Part shown: positions 12,301-23,911 of the stretch, in pieces
How positions within the stretch are numbered: the first letter of the stretch is position 1
How the letters are laid out: each line of letters begins with the position of its first letter
Assembly: GCA_030549495.1 (NCBI GenBank)
Contig: JAUIRK010000790.1
Span: 19,789-83,788 of the forward strand
Direction of reading: 5' to 3'
DNA from: Nectonema munidae
Lineage: Eukaryota > Nematomorpha > Nectonematoida > Nectonematidae
DNA length: 64,000 bases
Made by a program: the position numbers and the translations under genes
The notes under the pieces: model-generated
Databases searched by the model: none
Seen by the model: only the letters and a program-made list of their open reading frames with translations
What the model was told of the DNA's origin: nothing

Positions 12301-12422
12301 CAAAAATATTTATAAAAATTTATTAATCTCTGAGAAAAATAGGGGGGGGGGGCACTTTACGCCCCCCCCCCCCCCCCCCAGCACTTGAGCGGACAAATTT
12401 TGCTCAGCACTAATAGGGTTAA

Positions 12423-14930
12423 AGAGGCTAAATGTGGCCCGTAAGATAAAGTTTTACCGAACCGTCAAGCGAATTTCTTCATTGGAAGTCTTTAAAATAT
12501 AGAGTTTCTTTGTATGGTATTTATTTATAACAAATGCGTTTAGCAATATAATCCCATTTTTTATCTGCCAAACTCGATAAAATCCTTGAAGAGTTGCAAG
12601 TAGAATTATTAGAAATCTTCCGAACTTCTTCATCGAAATGTGAAATTGTAAAAAATTATTCATAAGTAAATCAAAGAGCAGTGACTTACTAAGAACAGTG
12701 AATCCTTCCATGTAATAAAAATATGTTATAGTAAGATTGTTAAACAGCGGATTCTATGAAATCACTCACAATATTAGATAATTCGTGAAATCGCTTTTGA
12801 CAAGAAATTTCAAGAATTCACTATTTTTCCATGAATATCTTAGTCATTTCATGCCATTAAATCACACTTCAGTTATTTCATGAAATCACTAAGAAATTCA
12901 TCAAATGCCAATAGGGATATTAGTGAATTCGTGAAATTCCTAGGTGAAACAGTGCTTTCACGAATTATCAGTATATATCTATCAGTAATGGATTAAGGTA
13001 AAAAATTTAGTAGTGAGAAGGCGGTGCTTGAGATTTTGTAAGTTTTGGTTAACTATTTAGCCTTCAGTAGATATAAAGCCAATTATCTTGGAAGTTATTT
13101 TGTAGGGTTATTTGATTAATTATTTAGTTTTAAGAACTTAGATTTTAGCAAGTTTTGGTACATGAAAATATCAAAACCTTTTTTGATCTCAATAAGTATA
13201 AATTATCGCTGAAGTTTGTGAATGAACCGGCAGAATGAGATGTAAAACTGGTAGAAGTTTTAAATTTTTTCCCAAAAAAATACGTTGAGGAACTCGTTTT
13301 GCAAGTTGTTGAGCACCATCGACAGAAGTTCCTTTCAGTACACAAGATCAATATTATGGTCAAGATTAAGATTATGTAAGTGTTTTGATTATTCATTTAT
13401 GCTTTTGTTCATACATGAGCTTAATAATATGAAAAAAGTATGTATTCTTTCTTTTACTAATACATTGGTTTGATTTGTCAATTTCTTTTTAATGTTAAAG
13501 AATATTTATATGTATAATTGAAATTCCTATATGATATAATTACCATATTGTACTTATTATTTTATTGAAATATTAAGAATACATTATATTTGTATTTAAG
13601 GATTGTTATCTTCTTATATTTTACTATATATCCAAATTCTGCATAAGAAAATAATTACGAGAGAGTCCTTGCCCTTCAAATATGCCAATGAAAATGTGTA
13701 CATCTTTTCAATTTTCTTAAGTGGCATAAATTGAAAGTGTGTACGAATGAATCAAAGGAATTATTTCATTATAATGATTGGACACCCAAACATAGATTAG
13801 ACACATAGTACATAAGTATATAATAATTTGGTATTTTTATTTTTTTGACATCTGTCCCAAGATCACCCATCTTCGTCAAGTGAACCTTTGTAAGGTTTTT
13901 CCATTTTAAAAGGGCCTACTTTTTAATTTTTGTGTAGCTTTTTTTACCTTATGTAGCTGTTTATGCACTACACTCATCATTTTCTTGGATATATAATCAG
14001 GGATTTGTCACACTCAGTATATGTATTGATTTACCTGGATCTTTAAGTAAAAGCTTAATTGCATCTTTTCTTTTTTCTTCGAGCTATGCTGTGTAGATTA
14101 CAATATGTTAATTTCAATCCTCTTGGTAAGTCACTTCTAGGATGCGAAGATGACTCTACGACCGTTATGCATCTGTGCTGAATTCTTTCCTATCCCCTGG
14201 ATTCGTGGTTACTTTCTTATATCTGACTGAGAGTACGGAAGGAGAGATTTCAAAGGGTTAACAAGTTTTAGCAGGTACTGCTTGCCTAGTTTTTCACGTC
14301 TTCATATTGAATTTATGTTTCAACAACTTCAGGCACGATGCATTAAACCACGTAGATAGGGCATTCTGGCATGCTTGTAGTGAAGAGTTAATCGACCGAG
14401 CATAAAATGCTTAAAATCCAGGCTTGATTTGCTGTCATGGCTTCAATCTTCCTGATATGTCTTAGCTTTTTCTTGAAGAACTTTTGAAAAAAAGTTAAAA
14501 TTAGACTCTACATATTTTAATTTCATCATCCCCATTTTGTATGCCTGTTGTTCGTGGTACATTACTAAGCAATATTAAGCATGCCCAAATGTAATCTATT
14601 TGTCCTGACGAAATCACTTAAAAAGATAAGTAGTACAAACAATTTGTGAACAATTTATGATTGATAAGAGCGATAAAAATATAATAAAAACACAGAACGA
14701 CTTTTGAAGGTTGTTATCAAAGGCCAAAATAGTCACTGAAATATTCCAACGAAGAAATAAAGTCATTTGACTAGAAAAAGCACAAAATATGTCTTCATTT
14801 TATTTAGATTATATGTTTACCAAAATTAATTCATTTGAGAAAGAAGTTAAGAATACAGGCAAGTACCCCTTTCCCTCTAAAATACGTTTTCATGAGATAT
14901 CTATATAAGAGCAACCTTTAAGTATTATAA
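12423..14930. other. Gene-poor stretch
   Basis: I find no convincing gene. There is a foldback repeat at 12776-12970. Short open stretches on both strands (for example around 13.2-13.4 kb) show no recognisable domain or splice context. Confidence 0.4.
12776..12970. repeat. Small foldback repeat (~195 bp)
   Basis: GATAATTCGTGAAA at 12776-12789 is the exact reverse complement of TTTCACGAATTATC at 12957-12970. The interior carries more GAATTC/GTGAAAT words in both orientations. It looks like a MITE, but I cannot name its superfamily. Confidence 0.5.
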
Positions 14931-14933
14931 TTA

Positions 14934-15112
14934 ATGAATAGATTTTGATCAAATTTTCATTTTTTATTAAAAATTAATCTTAAATTTTGTTTAAGTAAGA
15001 AAATGAATAGGTTTTGATCAAATTTTAAATTATTAATTATTATCAATACTTAAACAAATTTTAACATTAATTTTAAATAAAAAATGAAAATTTGATCAAA
15101 ATCTGTTTATAT
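14934..15112. repeat. Inverted repeat with ~64-bp arms
   Basis: The left arm starts ATGAATAGATTTTGATCAAA and the right arm contains TTTGATCAAAATCTG followed by TTTAT. The arms pair through TTTTTCAT/ATGAAAAA-like and TTGTTTAAGTA/TACTTAAACAA words. The centre holds a partial extra copy of the left arm (GGTTTTGATCAAATTTT). It is an AT-rich foldback of unknown family. Confidence 0.6.
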
Positions 15113-15229
15113 AAATATTTGATAATAGGGAACGTTTGTCCAATATCGAGGTATAAAATATAAAAATAGCAAAAAAACTATTATCCAGAATGTACAAAAC
15201 AAAGCAAAGGTACACAAAATTTTAAACTA

Positions 15230-16790
15230 AACTTGAGAATCAGTGTGGTAAGCTTTGAAACATTGATGATGTAGTGGAATTTGACACAGTTCACAGAGAA
15301 ACTTGCAGACACATTCACATTTCCTGCAGCGGTATTTACGTTGTCTTTCTTTATAACATGGCCAGTGTGGTAGAGAAAGAGCATAACAAATAGAAGTTCC
15401 TGCCATGCAGTCCCCGCGATACCTATATAATTTTGGGGCACGTGCCCTCCCCCCCCCCCCCCCCCCCCCCCCCCGCTGTATTAATCTTTGCCCCCCCCCC
15501 CTCCTAAAATTTTTGGTTGAGATTTCTATAGGTTTTTATACAGAAGTACTTAATGCTTTTCAGCAAAGTAATATAGGATATAAAGTAATATAGGAAATAA
15601 ATTTTTTGCAAATGTGTTTCTTTGCCCCATTTCCCCCCCCCCCCCCCCCCCCCCCTTGAAATTTTGCTTTAGCGCGGGCACTGCTGCCATGTCACTAATA
15701 ATAAGTCTTCATGAAAACGCTTTTTTTCTTTACCATGCAAACTCAAAATCTCATCTTTTTGCTTGTCTTATAAACCAAATTTGTTCCCAGTTTGATCATT
15801 TCAATTTTTATCATTGATTTTTATATTTAATTTCCATGCACTATTTATCAAAACAGACAGTGTCCATGAGAAATATGGCCACCACCACTTTTAGACCTCA
15901 TTCTTATCCTATATGCAAAAATATTTTTATCAAATAAATGAACACCCTCACACGTAGCTGTTATATTCTTCTATACTCTTGGTAATATAAAATTTTCTTT
16001 TTTACTTTCACGACACTATCTTCTAACATATGGACTTAGTTGTAATCCATACACATTTGAAATAACTGTAATCGGTTTATTATTGTTTCACAGAACCATT
16101 ATTTTATTTGCCTGATATAAATTTGCATCTGTTTCACCTCTGTTTTTTTGCGATAACTTTATTTGATGGCAATGGAGCACCTTCTCTTCGATTTTCACGG
16201 ACTGTAGCAGTAAATCTAATTCCTAACTCTGTCAAATTATCACGTAGTGATCACAGTATATATTACAGCCTTCATATATGTTTCTTTCTTGACAGAAAGA
16301 TAAAACAATATCTGCACCTTTGCCTAATTGTGAATGGAAAGATTGGGTACTTTTCCCACAATAGGGAATACTGTGTAGATAAGCACTGTGACTAGAGCAT
16401 AAAGCCTAAATTTTGTACCCAAAACTTATAGGTTTAGATCTTATAAATTGCTTAACCGGAAAGGCACCAAAATAAGGAAGGATGGCTTCATCAACACTCA
16501 TTTTTTCATGTAAAGTGAAAATTCTACTTACAGAATTCAAATGTCGAAATAATGGTTTTATTATGTATAATAACGTATCATCATTCGGCATAAGTTGGTT
16601 GTGCGTAAAATGAAGAGTTCGGAGTATGCTATCAAAATCATCACGTCATTTGAAACAGCACTATTAAAAACATCGGGTTCAATTCTCCAAAAAAATGTCA
16701 TTGTGGTAATTTCACATAACCACACAAGTATAGCACACCTATAAAAGTAAAAATAGAGACAAAAGATAAACAATTGATATTGAAATTAGA
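15230..16790 (-). pseudogene. Decayed piggyBac transposase
   Basis: Reading the minus strand from about 16790 down, several frames in turn carry piggyBac transposase motifs: FWRIEPDVFNSAVSNDVM, then ILRTTNL/LHFTHNQL near 16.6 kb. Next come KPLFRHLNSVSRIFT and MSVDEAILPYFG (the first DDE block, compare LSVDESMVPYYG) with KQFIRSKPISFGYK at about 16.45-16.5 kb. FTATVRENRREGAPLPS and GVHLFDKNIFAYRIRMRSK follow at about 16.2-15.9 kb. A Cys-rich tail (CRKCECVCKFLCELC) at about 15.25-15.36 kb is typical of the piggyBac C-terminal zinc-binding domain. Stops and frame changes break it many times. A 276-bp hAT-type element has inserted at 15408-15683, inside the codons after LLLVTWQ. Its own terminal repeats were not found. 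It may be related to the source that mobilised the TTAA-flanked elements in this window. Confidence 0.85.
15408..15683. mobile_element. hAT-type MITE inserted in the piggyBac remnant
   Basis: The left end is CAGTCCCCGCG and the right end CGCGGGCACTG, an imperfect inverted pair. It is flanked on both sides by the 8-bp direct repeat CTGCCATG (15400-15407 and 15684-15691), the target-site length of hAT transposons. The interior is mostly C homopolymers (15449-15474, 15491-15501, 15633-15655) and the palindrome GGGCACGTGCCC. The proline-rich translations across the C runs are meaningless. Confidence 0.85.
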
Positions 16791-19700
16791 ATGTTCGCTG
16801 TAAATTTTAGATTCATGCAAAATTAAATTTAAAGAATCTTTATTTAAAAATTTTTGAGGTACACATATGGGGATTTATCTCTAGAAATGATGTTGTAATC
16901 CATTATTCCAGGTTTTTCGCTAAAAGGAAAGATTAGGAAATTTAAGATAGAAGCTTTCATCCATTTACATTTTCCCTTATGTTTATCACTCTTTTTGGTT
17001 TTCCCGTATTTATTTAACTAAGATTTAAATATCTCATTTTAAAGGTAATGTTATACGGATTACGAAAATGTATAAATATTTTAAGTTTGAATTTTTTAAA
17101 ATACTTTTTTTGCCTCTGAGTTTGATAAAATAACAAAATTTCTAACTTTGATCGCAAAAAAATATATAAATCATTACATATTTATAATCAGCGTGCCAAA
17201 ATCTATAAGAATAGGTTTTTAATTTTTTAAAATTTTCGATTTTTCAGGCCTTTCAAACGGTCTCAAAATTATGATTTCACATATATTCAACAAATATACA
17301 AGTATTATAACTTTTTAGATTTCTCTTATCATTCTGAATGACAATATTAACTTTATTTTACCATAAATATTTTGGTTAAATTTTTTTTATATATATTTGT
17401 CTTGCCAGACCTACCTAAATTCACATACACACACAGACACATATCATATGTATAATGCGAGATATTAAAAATATATTTGAAAAAATATTTTTTCAGTATG
17501 AAAAGTTTTAAGAAACTCTTCTCTGTTAAGTAATGATATTAACAGGACCTAGAATCACACAGGTACCAATGATCTTTAAAGGACCTAGATTAAAGGTACA
17601 AATGATCTTAAGCAGGACCTTGAATCACGCGGTACCAATGATCTTTAAGAAGACATAGAATCACGATGATCTAGAATCCAATGTCTCGAGGAAAGCTGGG
17701 AACAAACAGGCTTATCCTAGTGATATATAAAAATAATGGTTAACAGTTTAACATAAAAAACCTTTTGTCCTTATTATTTGTCTTCTAAATATTAATTGAC
17801 TAATAAAATCGCAATTTTTTGATTGAAATTAAATAAAATTATATATAGATAATCATGCAATATTTAAAACGAAACAATTTTTACGTTAAAAATTCATGGC
17901 ATCAAAGTTGACTCTTGCTACTATTATCCTTTTAATCTCGATTTTAATCACTTCTCTATGATTCCTTTAATCAAAGTTTTGTTATGTTTTTGATTATGAT
18001 GTTTTTTAAAATATAAAATTCTATTCCTCGATTGTATTGTTGAAAACATATATATCTGTAAATTTTTTATATAGTTACAATTTTGACAAAATAATTCAAA
18101 AAAATTTTCTTTTAATTTAAATTTCGCTAGAGTTTATGAAGATGAGTAAATATGTTTAATTTTTACTGTAGAAGTAAAATTGTTTGTGGTGATTTAATAA
18201 AGAAAACACGAAAGAAACTGCTTACATCAAAATATGGGCAGTGTCTAAGCTCAACTTGAAGTTAAAAGTTACTTTCATAAAAGTCAGAGAACTAACATAG
18301 TTTACTCTCTTCTTTAATTAATAGAATTCATTTTGGTAATCTTTATCATTGTCAATTTTCCATTTTCAGGACATCATTTTAATTGACAAATATAATTTTT
18401 CGTATATATAGAATTCATCGTTATCATTGCCTATGTCGATTCTCAAGACTAGATAATGACTACCTTTATCTATTTTTATTTCCCACAGATTTTTTAATAA
18501 AAATATGAACAAAATTTTGCCAAATTTAAATTACAGTTTTTTAATAACATCTCTATGATGAAAATAAAATTTTTTTTCTAAACTATAAGGATCTAATTTG
18601 AACTTGAGCATAGATTTTTTTCTCATAAAGTCAGATATCAAAACTAGTTCACTCAAATACTACAGTGAAAATTTCCTATTTTTATCTGAGCTAATCTAAT
18701 ATACTTTAATTATTTAAAAAAGAAAGGGACAATAAAATTTCTTTAATGTGAAGGTATAATTTTTAAATATAAATTTTCCTATAATTTTAAATTCATTTTG
18801 CTAATTGTTACTACAATTTCAAAAAAAAGAATGAACGATTCCAAAATTTAAATAAAACATTTAATTTAGTTAATTACTGTTATTGATTTTTAATTTTTAA
18901 AAGAAAAAAACTGTATATTTAAAGAATCTTTATTTAAAAATTTTTGAATAAGTTTTATTTTTTTTAAAACATTATATTTTTTGTTTATTTTTTATTTTTA
19001 TTTATAAAAATTTTCCTTTCTCTCTGATATTAAAATTAATTTCAAGGCAACAGAAATGGTTCTCACTAGTTAATTTTTTGCCTTTGAACCATCAGAATTC
19101 GAAATTTACAGAAAATTTTTTACTGCAAAGTATTTTGATAGAAAGAAAAGCTCGAGTTTTATAAGTATGTTAAGTTTTGTCTTAATAACTCTTTTAGTTT
19201 TTTTGTAATTGACGTTTCTTTTTGCAGCTTATTTTAGACTAACCCGAAGTTTTCTTATTTACACAAAAATTTCAACACTAAGTAGATTATTTCGTTTCAA
19301 AATTTCATGCGATATATTCAATTCTTTCTTTTATACATGTTATAAAAAAATTAAAATTTAAAAAATAAAGCTTAGTTTTCACCTTTCTTTGTCCAGTTTT
19401 TATTGTCAGCTTAGGCCTATCTAAAGTAAAATATCTTCAATGCCTTCGTGTATGATGATTTTTATTCAATAGAGTTTTGTTAGAATTTAATAATTTTTTG
19501 AGCCAAGTAGCTTTTTTTTAATCAGAATTAGCAAGTCGAGATAAAGAAAATATTTTGTTAAAAAATTCTTAATTTTTTCTTCATTCCAATTTTATTTTTT
19601 AATGCCTTTTGTTGTTTTTTTTGATATGACGTTTGTAGACATATTCTTATTGATTGAAGTAGAGCATATTCTTAATCTGTTCCTATAATAATTTGTTTTA

Positions 19701-19960
19701 AGCTTTGAGGTATTTGTAAAATAAATAATCTTGATGTGAAAAAAACTCGCTATAATTTTTACAATCAGAAAAAAAATAATTGCTCCCAAAACTTGAAATT
19801 AAACCATGGGCTTTCGCTAATGGCGCAAATAGGTCAGCTCGTGCTTCATTCATATGTGTATGATTACTCATGTGAAATGTAATCTCTACATATGTGTTTT
19901 CAAGCTCATTTATATAGAGTGTTAAATCGTGCTGTCTCACATTTTGCATAAGTTTTCTTC
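16791..19960. other. Gene-poor AT-rich stretch
   Basis: No gene recognised. It holds a short tandem repeat at 17541-17680 and two identical 31-bp words (ATTTAAAGAATCTTTATTTA and following) at 16827-16857 and 18917-18947, about 2.1 kb apart in direct orientation. They may be remnants of one repeat family. Confidence 0.4.
17541..17680 (+). repeat. Short tandem repeat, ~36-bp unit
   Basis: AGGACCT..AATCAC..GGTACCAATGATCTTTAA recurs at about 17544, 17580 and 17616, with a degenerate fourth copy near 17651. Confidence 0.75.
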
Positions 19961-20100
19961 TTTACCCTTTGATGATTAGTGTGACACCGGTGTACCAGGA
20001 AATGATAATTGTCTGCTTAAAACATACAAAAATGAATGGAAAAAGAAAGCAGACAATTATTCTTCAAGATTCTGGTCCTCAAAGGGTTAATCATCAATTA
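19961..20100 (+). mobile_element. TTAA MITE, family A
   Basis: Ends TTTACCCTTTGATGATTAGTG and GGTCCTCAAAGGGTTAA, with the family core (GTGTGACACCGGTGTACCAG, AAAGAAAGCAGACAATTA). The left TTAA has mutated to TTTA. Confidence 0.8.
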
Positions 20101-20363
20101 CTTAAGTTTACTAGCTATCTCAAGACATATTTGCTGAATTATTGTGAGTATTAAAATTTTTTATTTTAGTTTATCACAATTCACTAAGTTTCGCAATATT
20201 TTTATTTTTAAATACCTTTTTACTGTTAATTATAATATATGTTATTTTTTGCTTTAAACACTATTTGTAAATTTATTTTTTTCACTTATATAAATCAAGT
20301 TTTCGTCTAGTATAGAACACATGTTATAATCGATTTTTATTTGAAAAACAACAAAAAAAAATG

Positions 20364-20913
20364 GGTACTTTCCTGTTATCGCCCCACCAATCCTTCCACA
20401 ACAATGGGTGTTCGGAGGAATTTGCATTGAAACCAATGAAGTATTCATGGTGAATGTTCCAAATCGTTCAGCAGCTACACTATTGCCACTCATCAATCAA
20501 TACATACGTCCCGGAACGACTATATTTTCCGATGAGTGGCGTGCCTATCGTACAATTAATGATGAAGGTGTTAAAGGGGTGCCAAATTACCGACATCAGA
20601 CAGTAAATCACAGCCGCAATTTTGTGGATCCCAAAACCAGAGTCCATACTCAACATATTGAGCGTGTGTGGCGTTCTGCAAAGGTAAGAAACAAGAGGCA
20701 TTGTGGAACTAATCGAGAGATGCTATCTGGATATTTAGCTGAGTTTCTTTGGCGTCATTGTGGTAATATGTTTGATGCGATTCTTTTTGATATGGTTGAA
20801 TTTTATCCACCTACAGATTAAACGATTTTTCACTTGTTTTTTTAATACATTTGTGTACTTTAATACATGTTATATAACATTTTGGGGTGGTGGGGCGATA
20901 ACAGGAAAGTACC
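20364..20913 (+). mobile_element. Merlin (IS1595-like) DNA transposon, internally deleted
   Basis: Perfect 26-bp terminal inverted repeats beginning GGTACTTTCCTGTTATCGCC (20364-20389; mirror at 20888-20913) are flanked by the 8-bp direct repeat AAAAAATG (20356-20363 and 20914-20921). An 8-bp target duplication and IS1595-type transposase define Merlin. At 550 bp it is far shorter than a full Merlin element; coding sequence begins almost directly after the left repeat, so the first half of the transposase gene is deleted. Confidence 0.93.
20408..20821 (+). pseudogene. Merlin transposase, C-terminal half (DDE_Tnp_IS1595/ISXO2-like)
   Basis: An uninterrupted frame of about 137 codons runs to a TAA at 20819-20821. 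It shows VFGGICIETNEVF, then GTTIFSDEWRAYR (second catalytic Asp), NHSRNFVDPKTRVHTQHIE and RVWRSAK (third catalytic acidic residue in HIERVW), and a Trp-rich end (YLAEFLWRHCG). This is the standard ISXO2-like order. The N-terminal zinc finger and the first catalytic Asp region are absent because of the deletion just after the left terminal repeat. There is no good ATG at the front. The intact frame and perfect terminal repeats suggest a fairly young copy. It cannot encode active transposase by itself. Confidence 0.9.
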
Positions 20914-20941
20914 AAAAAATGATTTCCATCAGTTATTGCTT

Positions 20942-21186
20942 ATTTTAAAATTGCATTAAAGCTATTTACATGGCTTTGGCTCTGCCAATTTCAACATATA
21001 CAGTAGAAAGATCTCTTAGTATTATGAGAAGAGTAGACATGGTTGAGGTCAACAACAATGAAAGATGACCGTATGTCTGCACTTTGCATGACGAGCGTAC
21101 ATTGAGAAAGAATTTTAGAAGATAAAGAACAATTTATTAAAAAACTGATTGCTGAATTTGGAAAAAAAGCCAATGCGGGTGCAATT
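20942..21186 (+). pseudogene. hAT transposase C-terminal fragment
   Basis: ALPISTYTVERSLSIMRRVD in one frame resembles the hAT dimerisation-domain signature LPVSTASAERSFSTMRRIK. A frame change near 21066 leads to DDRMSALCMTSVH (compare EDRLSGLALLSVH), and a third block reads EQFIKKLIAEFGKKA. The fragment is broken by at least two frameshifts/stops and has no visible ends. It starts 29 bp after the Merlin element. Confidence 0.8.
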
Positions 21187-23156
21187 CTAATTTTAAAATA
21201 TATTTTAATAAAAATATTATTAATGCTTTGAAATCATAAACATTTTGAAAAAAGGAAAAAAGATTTTTGAAATAACAGACTTTTTTCGAAAAGTTTGAAA
21301 AAATTTTACACTCTAGAAAATCTTCAGTGGACTCCCATGAACTAAACTATTATTTTTAAAACTGTGGTTGTCACAAAACAAGAACTCAAGTTGCAGGTTC
21401 TATCAACTCCTAGGATTGAGCAAGAATTATTTTGATAAAAAAACGCAATCTTTAAAATGCATCAATTGAAATTCAGTATAGCATATAATGCTAGTTCTTT
21501 TGCCAGAACTCTGAAATATTTTCTTTACATAATGATGATTACTTGTATCTAAATTTATTAAAATATCTTCAATTTCGTCAGCTGAATTGTTGGTGAATGT
21601 TCATTATTTTTGAAAATAAAATTTTTACAACTATATACTATATTTATATATTTTGAATTTCTTGGAAGTATCTCAGAATGCAAGGATTTTATAAATACTG
21701 ATTTAGGAGACTTATTATGAAGCAAGTCTTTCAACCAACATTTTTGTTTTAACAACAGCCTTAATATAGTTTTCGATTTCGATACTGGTAATTTGTTTTT
21801 TTGGTGTTTGACTTGGAAATTTTCCAATATATTCGTAATATAATATATAATAAATCGGTATTACTGCTACTTTCCCAGCAAGCTAGGGTCTAGCCGGTGT
21901 TGCAACACATAAAAACACATAAAAGACTACGAAATATTACATTTCCAATATATTCGTATAAGCATATATTAAACTCCTCTTCATATCCGCTTTACTTTCT
22001 AACCATGACTTTCTTCTTTTATATTCTGGACAGGATTTAAGCTTTGAATAAGACCTATAAAGAAAGTTTTTGTGTTAAGCTGTATAAAAAGTTAATAATA
22101 TTGATCTATCTCTTCTATAAAATTGCATATTTTTATTACTCTGATAAAAATGTAAGCTTGTTATTTGAATTCTTTAGATAATGATACTTTTTGCTAAATG
22201 TTGCTTTCCATGAACCACAATTATCATAAAAATAATTGTTTCATAAAATTTCTTTTTTGACTAAATAAAATACAAAATTTCTTTTTAATGTGATGTGGAA
22301 GTCATCAAACCATCCTAAACTTTTATATACCTCTTAATTTTGTGCTGTCTGTACCGATCCGCTTGGTCTATATTATTAATATCCTTATAGATAATTAAAT
22401 TCCATTTAATTAAAACTTATTTGGCAATTTTAATTCCTTATAACAATAGTATATTTAAATTAAAAATGTTGTGCAATATCATCTATTTAAAACATTTTTT
22501 GCCTCACCTTAAAAAAGTTTCGATAAGACTTCATGGCATAGAAAAATTGTATTGTTAAATTTTATCAAGTCAACTGAATATTTTTTCTAAAACTATCCAA
22601 TTTTGGAAATAAGGTTTTAATTCAATACTATAAATTTTTCATGTGTGACTTGTAAAATTTTTAAGGCGCATAAATCAAGCTTTAATTTGGTTTATTTCAT
22701 GTTAAAATTGGTTTATAAATGCAAAAGTTGTAAGCATCATAAGAATTGACTTAATGTGTGGGGCCTAAGCAGAAACTATTTCCAGTAAAATCTTGTGTCG
22801 AAGTAGGATATGTCGAGCATTATGTTAAGTCACAGTTTTTCACCATCCCCAGGTATAATACAAATAAAATGTCCTAAACCGCTTATTTCCTATTTGGACA
22901 AGGTAAACATTCTCTCGACTCGAACCATATTTGTTGTCCATGGTAACATAGCATCATTATATCTCGAAGTACGAAAAACACTATGGCAATTGAAAGCGTA
23001 AATTACACAAGATCACTCAAGTAGCCGGGAAATTCAGCACTGGGACATTTGCAGCACTCAGATATCATCTGACATGATTGATTATTATTTTCAGTAATTG
23101 AGCTTACTGATATGATTATATGTTTGCACTATAAACCTTGCACTGCATTCATCGTT
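21187..23156. other. Gene-poor AT-rich stretch
   Basis: No gene seen. A short insertion bounded by 17-bp direct repeats lies at 21821-21958. Confidence 0.4.
21821..21958. repeat. Short insertion with 17-bp direct repeats
   Basis: TTTCCAATATATTCGTA occurs at 21821-21837 and again at 21942-21958, enclosing 104 bp that include GCAAGCTAGGGTCTAGCCGG. A long perfect direct repeat around a short insert suggests a retroposed (SINE-like) insertion. The insert itself is not recognised. Confidence 0.55.
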
Positions 23157-23460
23157 CTATGCAAGCCTCTTCCTCTTCCTGAATACCTCACGTTTGGGTG
23201 CAGCAAGTGTTTTCGAATCATTTTCTTTGCATAACAAACAAGAGTTGAAGGCATTTGCTTCAATTAAATACTCTCTTTTAATAACTTCATTGCGAACACT
23301 TTTTAACCCAACAGGTATGGTTTTCATTATTAAAGCTTGGGGATGATGAATAGCGCACCGGGTTCCAATTACATCTCGAGATTTTTGTTTAATCCGAGTA
23401 TAAAAACTAGAACAAAATTTTTCTAAAGCACAGGTCAGTACACACATACACATTACACAT
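23157..23460 (-). pseudogene. hAT-Charlie (ZBED5-like) transposase fragment
   Basis: A frame of 98 codons contains FCSSFYTRIKQKSRDVIGTR, CAIHHPQALIMKTIPVGLKS and FNSCLLCKENDSKTL. This follows the hAT-Charlie/ZBED5 block 'F...VKK..P.V...HC.IHRQAL..KTLP..LK.V' and 'RLF..LC.EMGS.HT.LLLHTEVRWLSRG' in order, with the last block eroded (AAPKREVFRKRKRLA). Only this piece of the catalytic domain remains and no terminal repeats are visible. Confidence 0.7.
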
Positions 23461-23494
23461 GTTTATTAGTTTTTAGGCACGTGTAAAGTAGAAA

Positions 23495-23610
23495 TTTAGG
23501 GGGAGGGTAGGCGTTCACTCTCATCCTCTAAAAAATTAATTCAACACAATTGGCTGAAGCATTACTCTTCAAATTTCTTGACTTTTTCTAAAATCACCAG
23601 CAAAAAATGA
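23495..23610 (+). repeat. Left-end fragment of the 4.1 kb TTAA element family
   Basis: CTAAAAAATTAATTCAACAC, GGCTGAAGCAT, CTTCAAATTTCTTGACTTTT and CTAAAATC line up with 8335-8415 of the complete element. The end itself is missing. Confidence 0.65.
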
Positions 23611-23911
23611 TCTTTTTTCTTAAAAATTTTTAAAATTTTAAAAAACTTAAGTTTAAAATTTTTAAACTTAGAATTCTTCTGAATTTAAAGTTTCTTCAAA
23701 GTATGTTAGTATAAAGACCAGATACCTACTCTTGTTTTACAATTTGTAGACAAACATCGGTTAAAGTAAACTATCATGAAGGATTGGGGAATAAGGCTTA
23801 AATTTTAAATCGAGATGTAAAGTCTCTTTTTTAACATAAATTAAAAGGGATTACTATATTAAGTCGTTAACGACTAGGACACTGAGCATGGAATTCCATC
23901 TTCATATTCCT

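Larger units (their letters stand above)
8295..12422 (+). mobile_element. Non-autonomous piggyBac-type element, 4.1 kb, TTAA-flanked, built of tandem arrays
   Basis: The left end reads TTAACCCTATTAGTG (8295-8309) and the right end is its exact reverse complement, CACTAATAGGGTTAA (12408-12422). TTAA at both ends followed by CCC inward is the signature of piggyBac-superfamily ends. Just inside each end lies a GC hairpin: G-run, CGTAAAACG, C-run at about 8312-8335, and G-run, CACTTTACG, C-run at about 12343-12379. The interior has two unrelated tandem arrays (about 8690-10290 and 11600-12300) and no transposase, so it would need transposase supplied from elsewhere. Truncated relatives lie at 1-880 (right end) and about 23495-23610 (left end), which shows it is a dispersed family. 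Confidence 0.82.

Noticed and set aside
15405-15817. Two proline-rich open frames
   Set aside because: Their proline runs come from C homopolymers in the hAT MITE at 15408-15683, and the rest runs antisense through the piggyBac remnant.
16827-18947. 31-bp direct repeats 2.1 kb apart, considered as the ends of an element
   Set aside because: Only 31 bp match, no target duplication is seen and the interior has no element-like coding.
19592-19949. Minus-strand 83-codon frame with ATG
   Set aside because: No recognisable domain, no splice partner and no neighbouring exon. It remains possible but cannot be supported.
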